DNA of 37,965 nt, taken from Clostridia bacterium (lineage in GTDB: Bacteria > Bacillota > Sulfobacillia > SLMV01). Below are positions 8,945-18,152 of the stretch, piece after piece. The translations under genes and the position numbers were made by a program. The notes under the pieces are model-generated. The model did no database searches. It saw only the letters and a list, made by a program, of their open reading frames with translations, and had not been told where the DNA came from. The DNA lies in contig PXCI01000334.1 of NCBI GenBank assembly GCA_003566675.1, positions 1-37,965 on the forward strand. The letters are read 5' to 3'. Numbering within the stretch: position 1 is the first letter of the stretch; each line of letters starts with the position of its first letter.

Positions 8945-9645
8945 TGAGGTGTGCAATAGCAGGGTCGCCCGGTGGAGGCAAGTCCACACTTTTTTCGCGC
9001 CTGGTGGCGGAGCTTGGCCGACGACGTGGTGTGTTGGTTCGAAGCAACGGTTCATCAGGGGTTCGCGGCGGAGGCTCGAAGGGGATCTCTACCCCCGGCA
9101 GCATCCGGTGTGTCCGAGTTGCCGTGTCGCGCGGATTTATGGGCTCAAAGGGATGCGATTGGACCATCTATGATGCTCCTGGTCTGGCCGATGATGTGCA
9201 GTCTTCACCGGCTGAGCGAAAGGCAACAGCAGAGGTCATCCGGCTCCTCCTGGTCTGCGACGCAATCGTCCACGTCATTGATGCATCCCGGGTGGGTCAG
9301 CTGGGTGGTGAGAGGGGCCTTACCGAGGTTGACTCGGCCCTTCACGACTTGGTTCACAGGGCGGACTGGAATCGGCTCGCTTCCAGCAATGGCAATGGGA
9401 CGGGAGGCGCTCTTCAACAATGGAAGGGCTTATTTCGTCGGGCACTTGCACCCAATGGCGGCGCGAGACGATCACGCAGGCCGCCAGATTACATCATGGT
9501 GGCAAGTAAGATGGATCTACCGTGGGCGCAAGTGGGAAGAGATGAACTGGGGAAGCGCTTTCCCGACATGGAGGTGGTTCCCCTTTCAGCTGGCAGGGGA
9601 GAGGGAGCCCGGCTGACCTCATGGTTTTTAGGGGAGTCCAGGTAG
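8941..9645 (+). CDS. Small P-loop GTPase, translationally coupled to the spoVK-like gene
   Basis: G1 GSPGGGKST, G3 DAPGLADD, G4-like ASKMDL, G5-like LSA; ATGA overlap with upstream stop. Confidence 0.8.
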   Translation: MMRCAIAGSPGGGKSTLFSRLVAELGRRRGVLVRSNGSSGVRGGGSKGISTPGSIRCVRVAVSRGFMGSKGCDWTIYDAPGLADDVQSSPAERKATAEVIRLLLVCDAIVHVIDASRVGQLGGERGLTEVDSALHDLVHRADWNRLASSNGNGTGGALQQWKGLFRRALAPNGGARRSRRPPDYIMVASKMDLPWAQVGRDELGKRFPDMEVVPLSAGRGEGARLTSWFLGESR

Positions 9646-9700
9646 GCAGGTTGCGCCTGACCGGCCTACAGGTGGCCCCATTTTGATGCGAGAAGTTTTG

Positions 9701-9726
9701 CCTGGCCCTGAGATGGCCGGGTTTTT
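9701..9726 (+). terminator. Rho-independent terminator after the GTPase gene
   Basis: CCTGGCC-CTGAGAT-GGCCGGG followed by TTTTT. Confidence 0.8.
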
Positions 9727-9855
9727 CATTGAGTTGCCCAGAGAGGTCACCCATGGCCAGTCATGGGCCCTTCAGAATCTCGCGGTGGTCGGAAAATGCC
9801 CAGGCTGGAAGGGGTGTGTGGGTCAAAGCCGTAAAGCGCCTGGCTATATGCTATA

Positions 9856-11187
9856 ATGAAAGACAAACTGCCCAACGGCACGGTGAGAGTGAGATGGTTT
9901 ATGGACACCCGGTACGCACCTGAACGAGCGGCTTCCGTGACTCTGATCACCAGGGAACTGGCCACCATCTACGGCGATCCCACTTTAGATAGCCGACGAA
10001 AGGAATTGAACCAGCTCGTCCGTACGGCGGGAGGACAGGTTGTCGAGGAGTTTGTGCAGGAGCGCAGGAGTCCGGATCCCGCCACTTTCATCGGCAGCGG
10101 CAAGGCCTTCGAGATCGCTGAAGTGGTTGATCGCTTAGCCATCGATATGGTGGTCGTCAATCACGAACTCAGCCCAGGGCAGCAGACCAACCTTGAGGCG
10201 ATGATGGGCGCCAAGGTGGTCGACCGGACCCGGTTGATCCTGGATATTTTTGCCCAGCGGGCGCGCAGCAAGGAAGGCAAGATCCAGGTGGAGCTGGCCC
10301 AGTTGTCCTACCTGCTTCCCCGGCTCACAGGGATGGGTGAGGCACTATCGAGATTGGCTGGCGGAATTGGAACCCGGGGACCAGGTGAGACGAAACTGGA
10401 AGCTGACCGCAGGCGAGTTCGCCGCAAGATGAGTGACCTCAAACAGCAGATCCACGAAATCAGGAGCCATCGACAGCGAATCCGAGACAAGAGGCAGAGT
10501 CGTGCAGTTCCCCTTTTCGCTCTCGTCGGCTACACCAATTCGGGCAAGTCCACCCTGATGAATCGTCTCACGGGGGCGGATCAGCTGGCAGAGGACCGCC
10601 TGTTTGCGACTCTAGACCCACTGGTGCGTAAGATGGACCTTTCTCCTTCCTATGAGGCCTGCCTTGTGGATACAGTCGGATTTATCCGGGATCTGCCCGA
10701 TCAGCTGATGGCAGCGTTCCGGGCAACCCTGGAGGAGCTGAACGAGGCGGACTACCTGCTTCATGTCGTTGATATCTCTCATCCCGATTGGCCCGAGCAG
10801 GTAAATGCGGTGATCGAGGTTCTGACAGGTCTGAAAGTCATGGACAAGGAGATGATCACCGTCTTGAACAAGGTTGACCGCATCGAAGGGCCCCCCGATC
10901 CGGGTCTGATCCGGGATCTACCCAGTCCGGTGACCGTATCAGCCCTTCATGGCATGGGGATCGGCCCACTGATTGAAGCGATGACCCACGCAGTCCAGAA
11001 GCATCGCGTACACGAGACTTTTGACATTCCGTATTCTCACATGGAAGTGGTCAATGAGCTTCACCAGTTTGGTGAGGTTCACCGCGAGGAGTACGGAACT
11101 GAGAGCGTTCACCTGGAGGTGTCCGTGCATTGGGCCCTGGCTGAGAGAACGCGCTCATTGTTGAAAGAACTGCAGCGCACCGAATGA
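9856..11187 (+). CDS. hflX: GTPase HflX
   Basis: GYTNSGKSTLMNRLTG, DTVGFIRDLPDQLMAAFRATLEE, GTRGPGETKLEADRR; exact start uncertain (9856 or 9895). Confidence 0.96.
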   Translation: MKDKLPNGTVRVRWFMDTRYAPERAASVTLITRELATIYGDPTLDSRRKELNQLVRTAGGQVVEEFVQERRSPDPATFIGSGKAFEIAEVVDRLAIDMVVVNHELSPGQQTNLEAMMGAKVVDRTRLILDIFAQRARSKEGKIQVELAQLSYLLPRLTGMGEALSRLAGGIGTRGPGETKLEADRRRVRRKMSDLKQQIHEIRSHRQRIRDKRQSRAVPLFALVGYTNSGKSTLMNRLTGADQLAEDRLFATLDPLVRKMDLSPSYEACLVDTVGFIRDLPDQLMAAFRATLEELNEADYLLHVVDISHPDWPEQVNAVIEVLTGLKVMDKEMITVLNKVDRIEGPPDPGLIRDLPSPVTVSALHGMGIGPLIEAMTHAVQKHRVHETFDIPYSHMEVVNELHQFGEVHREEYGTESVHLEVSVHWALAERTRSLLKELQRTE

Positions 11188-11592
11188 ACCCCCAGTCAAC
11201 TCATCACGCGTTCCCATGTCCGAATGGATCTGGTTCTCATGCACCACCGCCCAAGTCGGTAATCCTTGAGCCCCCTTCTCCTTGATGCCTGCCTAATGTC
11301 GGCGCAGAGCTCCTCCGCGTAGCCCTTCACTGTGCCCATGGTCATCCGGGTAACAGACAAGGACCCGGAGGGCTTCGCCGGAGGAGAATCTTCGTACCGA
11401 GTGGGGGAGACTCCGAGTATCTACTCTTTCAGCCCATCGATCCCGTTTCCAGTGGGGCTGGTGGGGCATGTTGAACCATGAAGCAATTGCCGGGAGGCTC
11501 TCGCCACCGGAGTGACTGGCTTTTGGAAGGTAAGGGGGAGGCCTGCGCCTGCGTGTCTGGCTACTGAGGTCGTTTCAGGTGTTGCCGTGAGT

Positions 11593-11627
11593 CCAGAGAG
11601 GCCCCGGTCACCACCGGGCCTCTCTGG
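11593..11627. terminator. Inverted repeat downstream of the FMN-binding lipoprotein gene
   Basis: CCAGAGAGGCCC ... GGGCCTCTCTGG, 12-bp perfect stem, no U-tract. Confidence 0.45.
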
Positions 11628-11652
11628 ATCCCACAAGAGAAGAGAAGATAGC

Positions 11653-13296
11653 CTACGAAGCATCGTCCAGGGCGCGTTCGACTGCCTGTCGGAACATGTT
11701 GGAGGTCGATGTCGCGTCCGCGATGGCGTCGACATCGGCAGATTGGGCGTCGACTACTGCTCCCGGCAGTTCTTCATATGCCTGGAGCCACGGCTCGAAG
11801 TCGTAGTTGTCAGGGGTCTTGGCTTCCCCGTCGGCCTGGTATTCTTCAAAACTTACTGCCACGATTCGGCCCAAGAGCACGGTGACTTCGGCTTCCACGT
11901 AACCTCCGCGTTCGGACTCATCTGAACGAGCTTCATATGTGCCGTCCTTGTAAGGTCCGTGCTCGAAGGCGGGCTCTTCGCCGAGGGCGCGGGCCATCGC
12001 CAACAGGAACATGTTAGAGGTCGATGTGGCGCCTGCGATGGCGTCGACATCGGCAGATTGGGCGTCGACTACTGCCCCCGGTAGTTCTTCGGCTGCCTGG
12101 AGCCACGGCTCGAAGTCGTAGTTCTCGGGAGTCTTCTGGCTGCCGTCGCCCCGGAATTCCATCATCTGCACATCGGTGATGGTCCCGCCTTCGACTACGA
12201 CCTCCACCGAAAGATAGCCACGGGGGCCAGGGTCGGAGAAACCCTCATGAACGCCATCGGTAAAGTGACCGGCAAGCTCCTCTTCTTCGCCGAGGGCGCG
12301 ACGGACTGCCTGTCGGAACATGTTAGAGGTTGATGTGGCATCCGCGATGGCGTCGACATCGGCAGATTGGGCGTCGACTACTGCCCCCGGCAGTTCTTCA
12401 TATGCCTGGAGCCACGGCTCGAAGTCGTAGTTGTCAGGGGTCTTGGCTTCCCCGTCGGGCTGGTACTCCTCAAAGCTCACTGCCACGATTCGGCCCAAGA
12501 GCACGGTAACTTCGGCTTCCACGTAACCTCCGCGTCCGGACAAGTCTGAACGAGCTACATGAATCCCGTCTTCATACGGACCGAACTCCACGGCGGGCTC
12601 TTCGCCGAGGGCGCGGGCCATTGCCTGTCGGAACTGGTTAGAGGTCGATGTGGCGTCCGCGACGGTGTCAACATTTGCAGATTGGGCCTCGAGAGCCGCC
12701 TGGGGTAGATCTTCGGCTGCCTGGAGCCACGGCTCGTAGTCGTAGTTATCAGGGGTCTTTTCACTGCCGTCGCCGCGAAATTCGCTCATCTGCACGTTGG
12801 TGATGGTACCCCGTTGGACCACGACATTCACCGCAAGGTAGCCGCGGGGGCCAGGATCAGAGAAGCCCTCATGAACGCCGTCGGTAAAGGGGCCGACGAG
12901 ATCCTCTTCTTCGCCGAGCGCCCGGCGGACTGCCTGTGAGAAGAGTGCACTGGAGCTCGTTGCTCCCGCGACTGCATCAACATCGGCAGATTGGGCCTCG
13001 ATCATCGCCTGGGGTATCTGCTCGACGGCCTCCGCCCATGGCTCGTAGTCGTAGTTGTCCGGTGTCTTCTCACTGCCATCACCTCGGAATTCCTTCAACT
13101 CGATAGCGGTGATCTCGCCGCCCGAGATCACTACCTGGGACCACGCATAGCCTCGCGGACTGGCGTCGGATGCGCCTTCATAGGTTCCGTCGACGAGATC
13201 CTGCGCGTCCGGTTCGGCTTCTCCTGTTGCACATCCTGCGATAATAACTGCGCTTAATAGAAGAATGAGGATCACATTGGGGAGTTTCTGCTGCAT
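11653..13296 (-). CDS. Lipoprotein with five tandem FMN-binding-like domains
   Basis: Lipobox LSAVIIAGC; five repeats ending DAVAGATSSS, DTVADATSTS, DAIADATSTS, DAIAGATSTS, DAIADATSTS. Confidence 0.88.
   Translation of the reverse strand: MQQKLPNVILILLLSAVIIAGCATGEAEPDAQDLVDGTYEGASDASPRGYAWSQVVISGGEITAIELKEFRGDGSEKTPDNYDYEPWAEAVEQIPQAMIEAQSADVDAVAGATSSSALFSQAVRRALGEEEDLVGPFTDGVHEGFSDPGPRGYLAVNVVVQRGTITNVQMSEFRGDGSEKTPDNYDYEPWLQAAEDLPQAALEAQSANVDTVADATSTSNQFRQAMARALGEEPAVEFGPYEDGIHVARSDLSGRGGYVEAEVTVLLGRIVAVSFEEYQPDGEAKTPDNYDFEPWLQAYEELPGAVVDAQSADVDAIADATSTSNMFRQAVRRALGEEEELAGHFTDGVHEGFSDPGPRGYLSVEVVVEGGTITDVQMMEFRGDGSQKTPENYDFEPWLQAAEELPGAVVDAQSADVDAIAGATSTSNMFLLAMARALGEEPAFEHGPYKDGTYEARSDESERGGYVEAEVTVLLGRIVAVSFEEYQADGEAKTPDNYDFEPWLQAYEELPGAVVDAQSADVDAIADATSTSNMFRQAVERALDDAS
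11670..12930. repeat. Tandem ~624-bp near-identical direct repeat inside the FMN-binding lipoprotein gene
   Basis: ACTGCCTGTCGGAACATGTT... recurs at 11681 and 12305 (offset 624 bp, 208 codons), with long stretches of identity such as GGCGTCGACATCGGCAGATTGGGCGTCGACTACTGC. Confidence 0.85.
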
Positions 13297-13596
13297 GGGC
13301 TATCTTCCTCTCGTGTCTGCTGATTTTCGGATTCCACAGTTGCACTCTGTGAATCTGTTAACTATTATATAAGTGCACTCTAAATGCTTGCAAGGTATCC
13401 GCTAACACCCGTATCCAGATCAATGGTGTGACGGATATGTACATTGGGACATTAGCGGGGGGCTATTGAGCGGTTTGGTAAATTGTAGTATCATAAGAAA
13501 CAGATAACGTGAAATGGATAACGTGTGTCTTGCGGACGTGTTTGTAGTTGATTATAAGTGCCCATATATTTGGGCTGAAATACGGTTAGGGGTGAG

Positions 13597-15315
13597 ATGA
13601 TGAGAAAACTCGACGTTCTCCGAACCGGTGGTTTTTTGATGATTTTGTGCACCGTGGCAGCTTTTTCGCTGGCCGTGACTGCAGTAGCGACCGAGCCGGT
13701 GATTGAGCAGAACCGGGTGCGAGAACTGCAGCAGGCCCTCTCCAAGGCTTTGCCCGGGGGCGAAAGCTTTGAGCCCGTGCAGGAGTGGGACGGCGGTGCG
13801 ATTTACGCGGGCTTCCGGGAAGACGAGCTAGTGGGTCATGTGGTCTTGACCTTTCGCCCTGGCTACTCGGCGGATATCTCCGTACTAGTGGGCGTGGATA
13901 TCTCTGGCACCGTGGTTGCACCGATTCAGGTTCTTAGCCAGAGAGAGACCCCAGGCTTGGGGTCCAACGTTACGCAGGACTGGTTTCGAGAGCAATTCGA
14001 GGGGAAGACCTACGATGATGATCTCGTGATCGACGGGGATCTGGACGGCCTGGCGGGAGCCACCGTGTCTTCACAGGCTGTAGCCGGTGCTGTGGGTGAC
14101 GCCCTGGGTCGCTGGGCGGGCGCAATAGCCGGCGTTGTAACGGGCCTGGAGATCCACGAGATTCCCGATGGTATTTACCAGGGCGACGGCCGAGGCTTCG
14201 GCGGTAACATCATCGTCGAGGTTGAAGTGCGAGATGGTAGCCTGATCAGTATCCGTGTTGTGGAGCACGCAGAGACCCCGTCAATCGCGGGGCCGGCTCT
14301 GGAGGCCATTCCTTTTACCATGATCGACAAGCAGACGATCCAGGTGGATGCTTACTCCGGTGCCACGGCTACCACCAAGGGAATCATTGAAGCTGTTGAG
14401 AACGCCTTCAGCAGGCTGGTTGCCGATGATCCGTCCGTTGATCTGACGCAGATACCCGACGGTACCTACTGGGGTCAGGCTATGGGCTACGATGGTGTCC
14501 TCGAGGTGGAGGTGGAGGTCAAGGGTGGACAGCTAATTCGCGTAGAGATCGTGGACAGTTACGAGGTGCATGAATACATTGCCGACATTCTGGCGCTGAT
14601 CCCCAATCAGATGCTCGAGGAACAAAAGATCGAGGTCGATGCCTACTCTGGCGCTACGGAGACGACCATGGCTATTGTCGAAGCTGTGAAGGCTTCGCTG
14701 GAAGGTGCCGATGAGCCCGAAGAAATAGACCTCAGCTCTGTTCCCGATGGCATCTACCGGGGCCAGGCAGAGGGTCACCGAGGCAAATTGACGGTCGAGG
14801 TCGATTTCTATGGTGGTGAGCTCATCAGGATCCGGGTCTTGGACCATGAGGAGACTCCGGAGCTGGCTGATCCTGCCATTGTTGCTGTGACAGAGGAGAT
14901 TCTTGTTCGTCAAAAAGTAGAAGTGGACGCCCACTCCGGGGCCACTGTGACCAGCGAGGCCATTATGAAGGCCATTGAGGATGCCGCCCGCGGAGCCCTG
15001 GCCGGAAGCGCTGACGAGGGAGAGTTCGATGACCTTACTGTGATTCCTGATGGCTCCTACCAGGGATCGGCGGAGGGATTCAGGGGAGAAGTGGTCGTCG
15101 AGGTCGAGTTCGCTTCAGGACGGCTGATCCGCGTTGAGATCATGTCGCATGAAGAGACTCCCGAGTTGGCAGAGCCCGCCATCGAAGCCGTTACGGATGA
15201 GATTGTCGATCGGCAGCAGGTCATCGTCGATGCTTACTCCGGTGCTACGGCCACCAGTGTTGCTATTATTGAGGCTGTGAAGGCGGCGGTCCGGGTGGCA
15301 CAGGACGCTGATTGA
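13597..15315 (+). CDS. Exported multi-flavinyl protein: RnfG-like N-terminal domain plus four tandem FMN-binding domains
   Basis: Signal peptide; QRETPGLGSNV and DGLAGATVSS (RnfG-like); DAYSGATATT, DAYSGATETT, DAHSGATVTS, DAYSGATATS. Confidence 0.92.
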   Translation: MMRKLDVLRTGGFLMILCTVAAFSLAVTAVATEPVIEQNRVRELQQALSKALPGGESFEPVQEWDGGAIYAGFREDELVGHVVLTFRPGYSADISVLVGVDISGTVVAPIQVLSQRETPGLGSNVTQDWFREQFEGKTYDDDLVIDGDLDGLAGATVSSQAVAGAVGDALGRWAGAIAGVVTGLEIHEIPDGIYQGDGRGFGGNIIVEVEVRDGSLISIRVVEHAETPSIAGPALEAIPFTMIDKQTIQVDAYSGATATTKGIIEAVENAFSRLVADDPSVDLTQIPDGTYWGQAMGYDGVLEVEVEVKGGQLIRVEIVDSYEVHEYIADILALIPNQMLEEQKIEVDAYSGATETTMAIVEAVKASLEGADEPEEIDLSSVPDGIYRGQAEGHRGKLTVEVDFYGGELIRIRVLDHEETPELADPAIVAVTEEILVRQKVEVDAHSGATVTSEAIMKAIEDAARGALAGSADEGEFDDLTVIPDGSYQGSAEGFRGEVVVEVEFASGRLIRVEIMSHEETPELAEPAIEAVTDEIVDRQQVIVDAYSGATATSVAIIEAVKAAVRVAQDAD

Positions 15316-15327
15316 TGAACGTCTGTC

Positions 15328-15369
15328 CGCAGATGGATTCTCGCCCTGACGGGGGAGGATCCATCTGCG
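15328..15369. terminator. Inverted repeat after the multi-FMN gene
   Basis: CGCAGATGGAT ... ATCCATCTGCG 11-bp stem just after the stop at 15315, followed by a T-containing stretch GCCATTGTTTT. Confidence 0.6.
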
Positions 15370-15688
15370 CCATTGTTTTCACAAGGTGTAGTAGTACTCT
15401 CTAATCAAAATCCCGTTGGCCCCTGTACTGCAGTGATTTCATGGCAGAATTCTTTCGCCCCCATCCTACCTGTGTCTGATTTGGCCGTTTGATTTCCCGT
15501 CCAGCACGCAATATTATGATAGGGTGTTATGATGCGGAAGATCGCAGGGATTTAGCCGCATCCTCATCACAACGGTGCACTAGGAATAGGTTTGTCCTGA
15601 GCACTACTTCTTTGAGTGCCAACTGTGACTTGTGGAAGTGGAGGGGTTAAGGTAGAGATAACAAATGGAGAGAGGGAGGTCAGCGCTT

Positions 15689-17017
15689 ATGACAGACTCA
15701 AAAGACGTGATGAAGATCTGTGAACAAGAGGGAATAAGGTTCATAAAATTGCAGTTCACGGACATACTCGGCGCGGTCAAGACCGTGACCATTCCCGTGG
15801 AACAGCTCCCCAAGGGGCTTGAGGGCAACATCGCCTTTGACGGCAGTTCCATAGAAGGGTTTGTCCGTATCGAGGAGTCTGACATGTTGTTGCGGCCAGA
15901 TCCGGCGAGTTTCTCCATCTTTCCATGGCATTCTGATCCGGGCTCAAAGACCGCTCGCCTGATGTGCGATATAGCATGGCCCGACGGCGCACCCTTTGAT
16001 GGCTGCCCGCGGACCATTCTCCAGCGGGTGGTGCAGGATGCCCAAGATCTCGGGCTGGTTCCGCACGCGGGACCGGAGCCTGAGTTCTTCCTTTTTCTTC
16101 GCAACGACGATGGATCTCCCTCTTTAAAAAGCCATGATCATGCGGGCTACTTCGATCAGCCCCCACTGGACAAGGGTGAGGAGGCCCGGGAGCACATGGT
16201 CAGGACGCTCCTCGACATGGGTTTTGAGATCGAGGCTTCTCACCATGAAGTTGCCCCGGCCCAACATGAGATCGATTTCAAATACGAAGAAGCCCTCACC
16301 ACTGCAGACCAGATCGCCACGTTTCGGTTCGTCGTTCGCACTGTGGCCCTCCAGCACAACCTGCACGCGACCTTTATGCCAAAACCCAAGCACGGTATTC
16401 CGGGGTCAGGCATGCATGTGCATCTATCATTGTTCCGGGGAGACATGAATATTTTCTACGACCCGAGTGATGAGGACGGGTTGAGCCGGGAGTGTCGCCA
16501 CTTCATCGCCGGTTTGATGTATCATGCTCGCAGTCTCACTGCAATCACAAACCCCCTGGTGAACTCCTATAAGCGACTGGTCCCGGGTTACGAGGCTCCA
16601 TCATATATTGCATGGTCTCTAGGGAACCGGAGTCCCCTCATTCGGGTGCCTGCTCGTCGTGGGACCGGAACGCGCGTTGAAATGCGAAATCCTGATCCCT
16701 CCTGCAATCCCTACCTGGCCCTGGCCGTGCTTTTCGCAGCCGGCCTGGACGGCATGAAGAATGAAATGGAGCTGGGGGACTCCGTGAACGACAACATCTA
16801 CAGCATGGGTGAACAGCAGCTCCACGACAGGCACATAGAGTCCCTACCAAGAAGCCTAGATGAAGCCCTGGATGAGCTGTCAAAAAGTGAGTTGATCAGA
16901 AGGACCCTCACGCCCCACCTGCTCGAGCGTTTCATCGAGGCAAAGCGGATTGAGTGGGATGAGTATCGCACCCAGATCCACGAATGGGAAATCAAACGAT
17001 ACCTTGGCGCGTACTGA
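15689..17017 (+). CDS. glnA: Glutamine synthetase type I
   Basis: FTDILGAVKTVTIPVEQL, FDGSSIEGFVRIEESDM, GPEPEFFLF, PGSGMHVHLSL, NSYKRLVPGYEAP; RBS GGGAGGT before ATG 15689. Confidence 0.97.
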   Translation: MTDSKDVMKICEQEGIRFIKLQFTDILGAVKTVTIPVEQLPKGLEGNIAFDGSSIEGFVRIEESDMLLRPDPASFSIFPWHSDPGSKTARLMCDIAWPDGAPFDGCPRTILQRVVQDAQDLGLVPHAGPEPEFFLFLRNDDGSPSLKSHDHAGYFDQPPLDKGEEAREHMVRTLLDMGFEIEASHHEVAPAQHEIDFKYEEALTTADQIATFRFVVRTVALQHNLHATFMPKPKHGIPGSGMHVHLSLFRGDMNIFYDPSDEDGLSRECRHFIAGLMYHARSLTAITNPLVNSYKRLVPGYEAPSYIAWSLGNRSPLIRVPARRGTGTRVEMRNPDPSCNPYLALAVLFAAGLDGMKNEMELGDSVNDNIYSMGEQQLHDRHIESLPRSLDEALDELSKSELIRRTLTPHLLERFIEAKRIEWDEYRTQIHEWEIKRYLGAY

Positions 17018-17023
17018 TACGAA

Positions 17024-17662
17024 TCAGGACAACAGTCGGAACAGTCCGACCACCTTGCCAAGGATTTGCACCTCGTGCGAAATGATGGGCTCCATGGTGG
17101 GGTGTTCGGGCTGGAGGCGGATGTGACCGTCTTCGCGGAAGAATCGCTTGACCGTCGCATCCTCATGCTCAACCAGAGCTACCACGATGTCACCGTTGTC
17201 AGCATGCTGTTGTCGGCGGACGATGACCAGATCACCGTCCAGAATCCCGGCGTCCACCATACTTGTACCCTCTACGCGGAGGAGGAAAGTGTCCTGCTCT
17301 GCAGAGCGTACAAGTCGGCGGGGGAGTGGAATGGCTTCCTCAATGTTTTCGACGGCGAGGACGGGGGCGCCGGCCGTGACTCGTCCGACCAGGGGCACCA
17401 TTACGGTCTCGGATTCTTCCGGATGATTGTACTGGGTAGCGCTGGAGGCGCCGGACAGGATCTCAATGGCCCGTCCCTTGGAGGGATCCCTGCGTATGTA
17501 CCCCTTGTCCTCGAGGCCGGCCAGGTGACTGTGAACGGTTGACGGAGACCTCAATCCCACAGCACGGCAGATCTCGCGAACTGTCGGAGGGTATCCTTTG
17601 TGAGCCACTGTACGGGATATCAGATTGAGAATCTGTCGTTGTCTATTCGTGAGTTCATCCAC
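17024..17662 (-). CDS. lexA: LexA SOS repressor
   Basis: [101 protein letters not shown]. Confidence 0.97.
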   Translation of the reverse strand: MDELTNRQRQILNLISRTVAHKGYPPTVREICRAVGLRSPSTVHSHLAGLEDKGYIRRDPSKGRAIEILSGASSATQYNHPEESETVMVPLVGRVTAGAPVLAVENIEEAIPLPRRLVRSAEQDTFLLRVEGTSMVDAGILDGDLVIVRRQQHADNGDIVVALVEHEDATVKRFFREDGHIRLQPEHPTMEPIISHEVQILGKVVGLFRLLS

Positions 17663-17732
17663 CGAATCGCTCCCATCAAAGCGCTACTCAACCGGATATT
17701 TCAACCAGTATATCACAGGACTGGAGCAGAGA

Positions 17733-17746
17733 CAAACAGCTGTTCG
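17733..17746. promoter_or_regulatory. LexA (Gram-positive SOS) box upstream of lexA
   Basis: CAAACAGCTGTTCG (reverse complement CGAACAGCTGTTTG) versus consensus CGAACRNRYGTTCG. Confidence 0.7.
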
Positions 17747-17747
17747 A

Positions 17748-18029
17748 TCATTTTGCACGCCCGCCGGGAATCCGCAGAGTCTGCCCTGGGCGGATCACAT
17801 ACCCCTCCAAGTCGTTGGCTTGGGCGATACGGTACGCGGTTTGCCGCAGATCTGCGCCTTCGGGGCCGTAGTGGCGAGCAAGGTCCCAGACGGTATCACC
17901 GGGCTGAACGGTCACCTCAACGTAAGTTTGCTCGCTGACCATTGATCCGGCGTGAGAAGAGAAGAACCCGGGAACGATCAGAAGGAGAATCGCCACTGTG
18001 ACAATCAACACCGAGGCTGGTTTGATCAT
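17748..18029 (-). CDS. LysM-domain SOS cell-division inhibitor-like protein (YneA-like)
   Basis: N-terminal TM segment; LysM YVEVTVQPGDTVWDLARHYGPEGADLRQTAYRIAQANDLEGYVIRPGQTLRIP; adjacent to lexA with LexA boxes in its promoter. Confidence 0.82.
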   Translation of the reverse strand: MIKPASVLIVTVAILLLIVPGFFSSHAGSMVSEQTYVEVTVQPGDTVWDLARHYGPEGADLRQTAYRIAQANDLEGYVIRPGQTLRIPGGRAK

Positions 18030-18049
18030 GATCCGATTTCACCCTATCC

Positions 18050-18063
18050 CGAACATATGTTTG
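18050..18063. promoter_or_regulatory. LexA box 1 upstream of the YneA-like gene
   Basis: CGAACATATGTTTG. Confidence 0.75.
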
Positions 18064-18083
18064 GTGTACATTACAACAATATA

Positions 18084-18097
18084 CGAACATATGTTCC
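18084..18097. promoter_or_regulatory. LexA box 2, inside the predicted -35/-10 spacer of the YneA-like gene
   Basis: CGAACATATGTTCC; minus strand TTGACC-17 nt-TATTGT flanks it. Confidence 0.75.
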
Positions 18098-18152
18098 GGG
18101 TCAAGGGGTTCTTGATTAGTTTCTTACATCAGTGGGTACAGGGATCGTGAGG

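Noticed and set aside
11670-12930. Repeats that might be mistaken for a repeat array or CRISPR
   Set aside because: These are long in-frame protein-domain duplications with no short repeat-spacer periodicity; no CRISPR array seen in the window.
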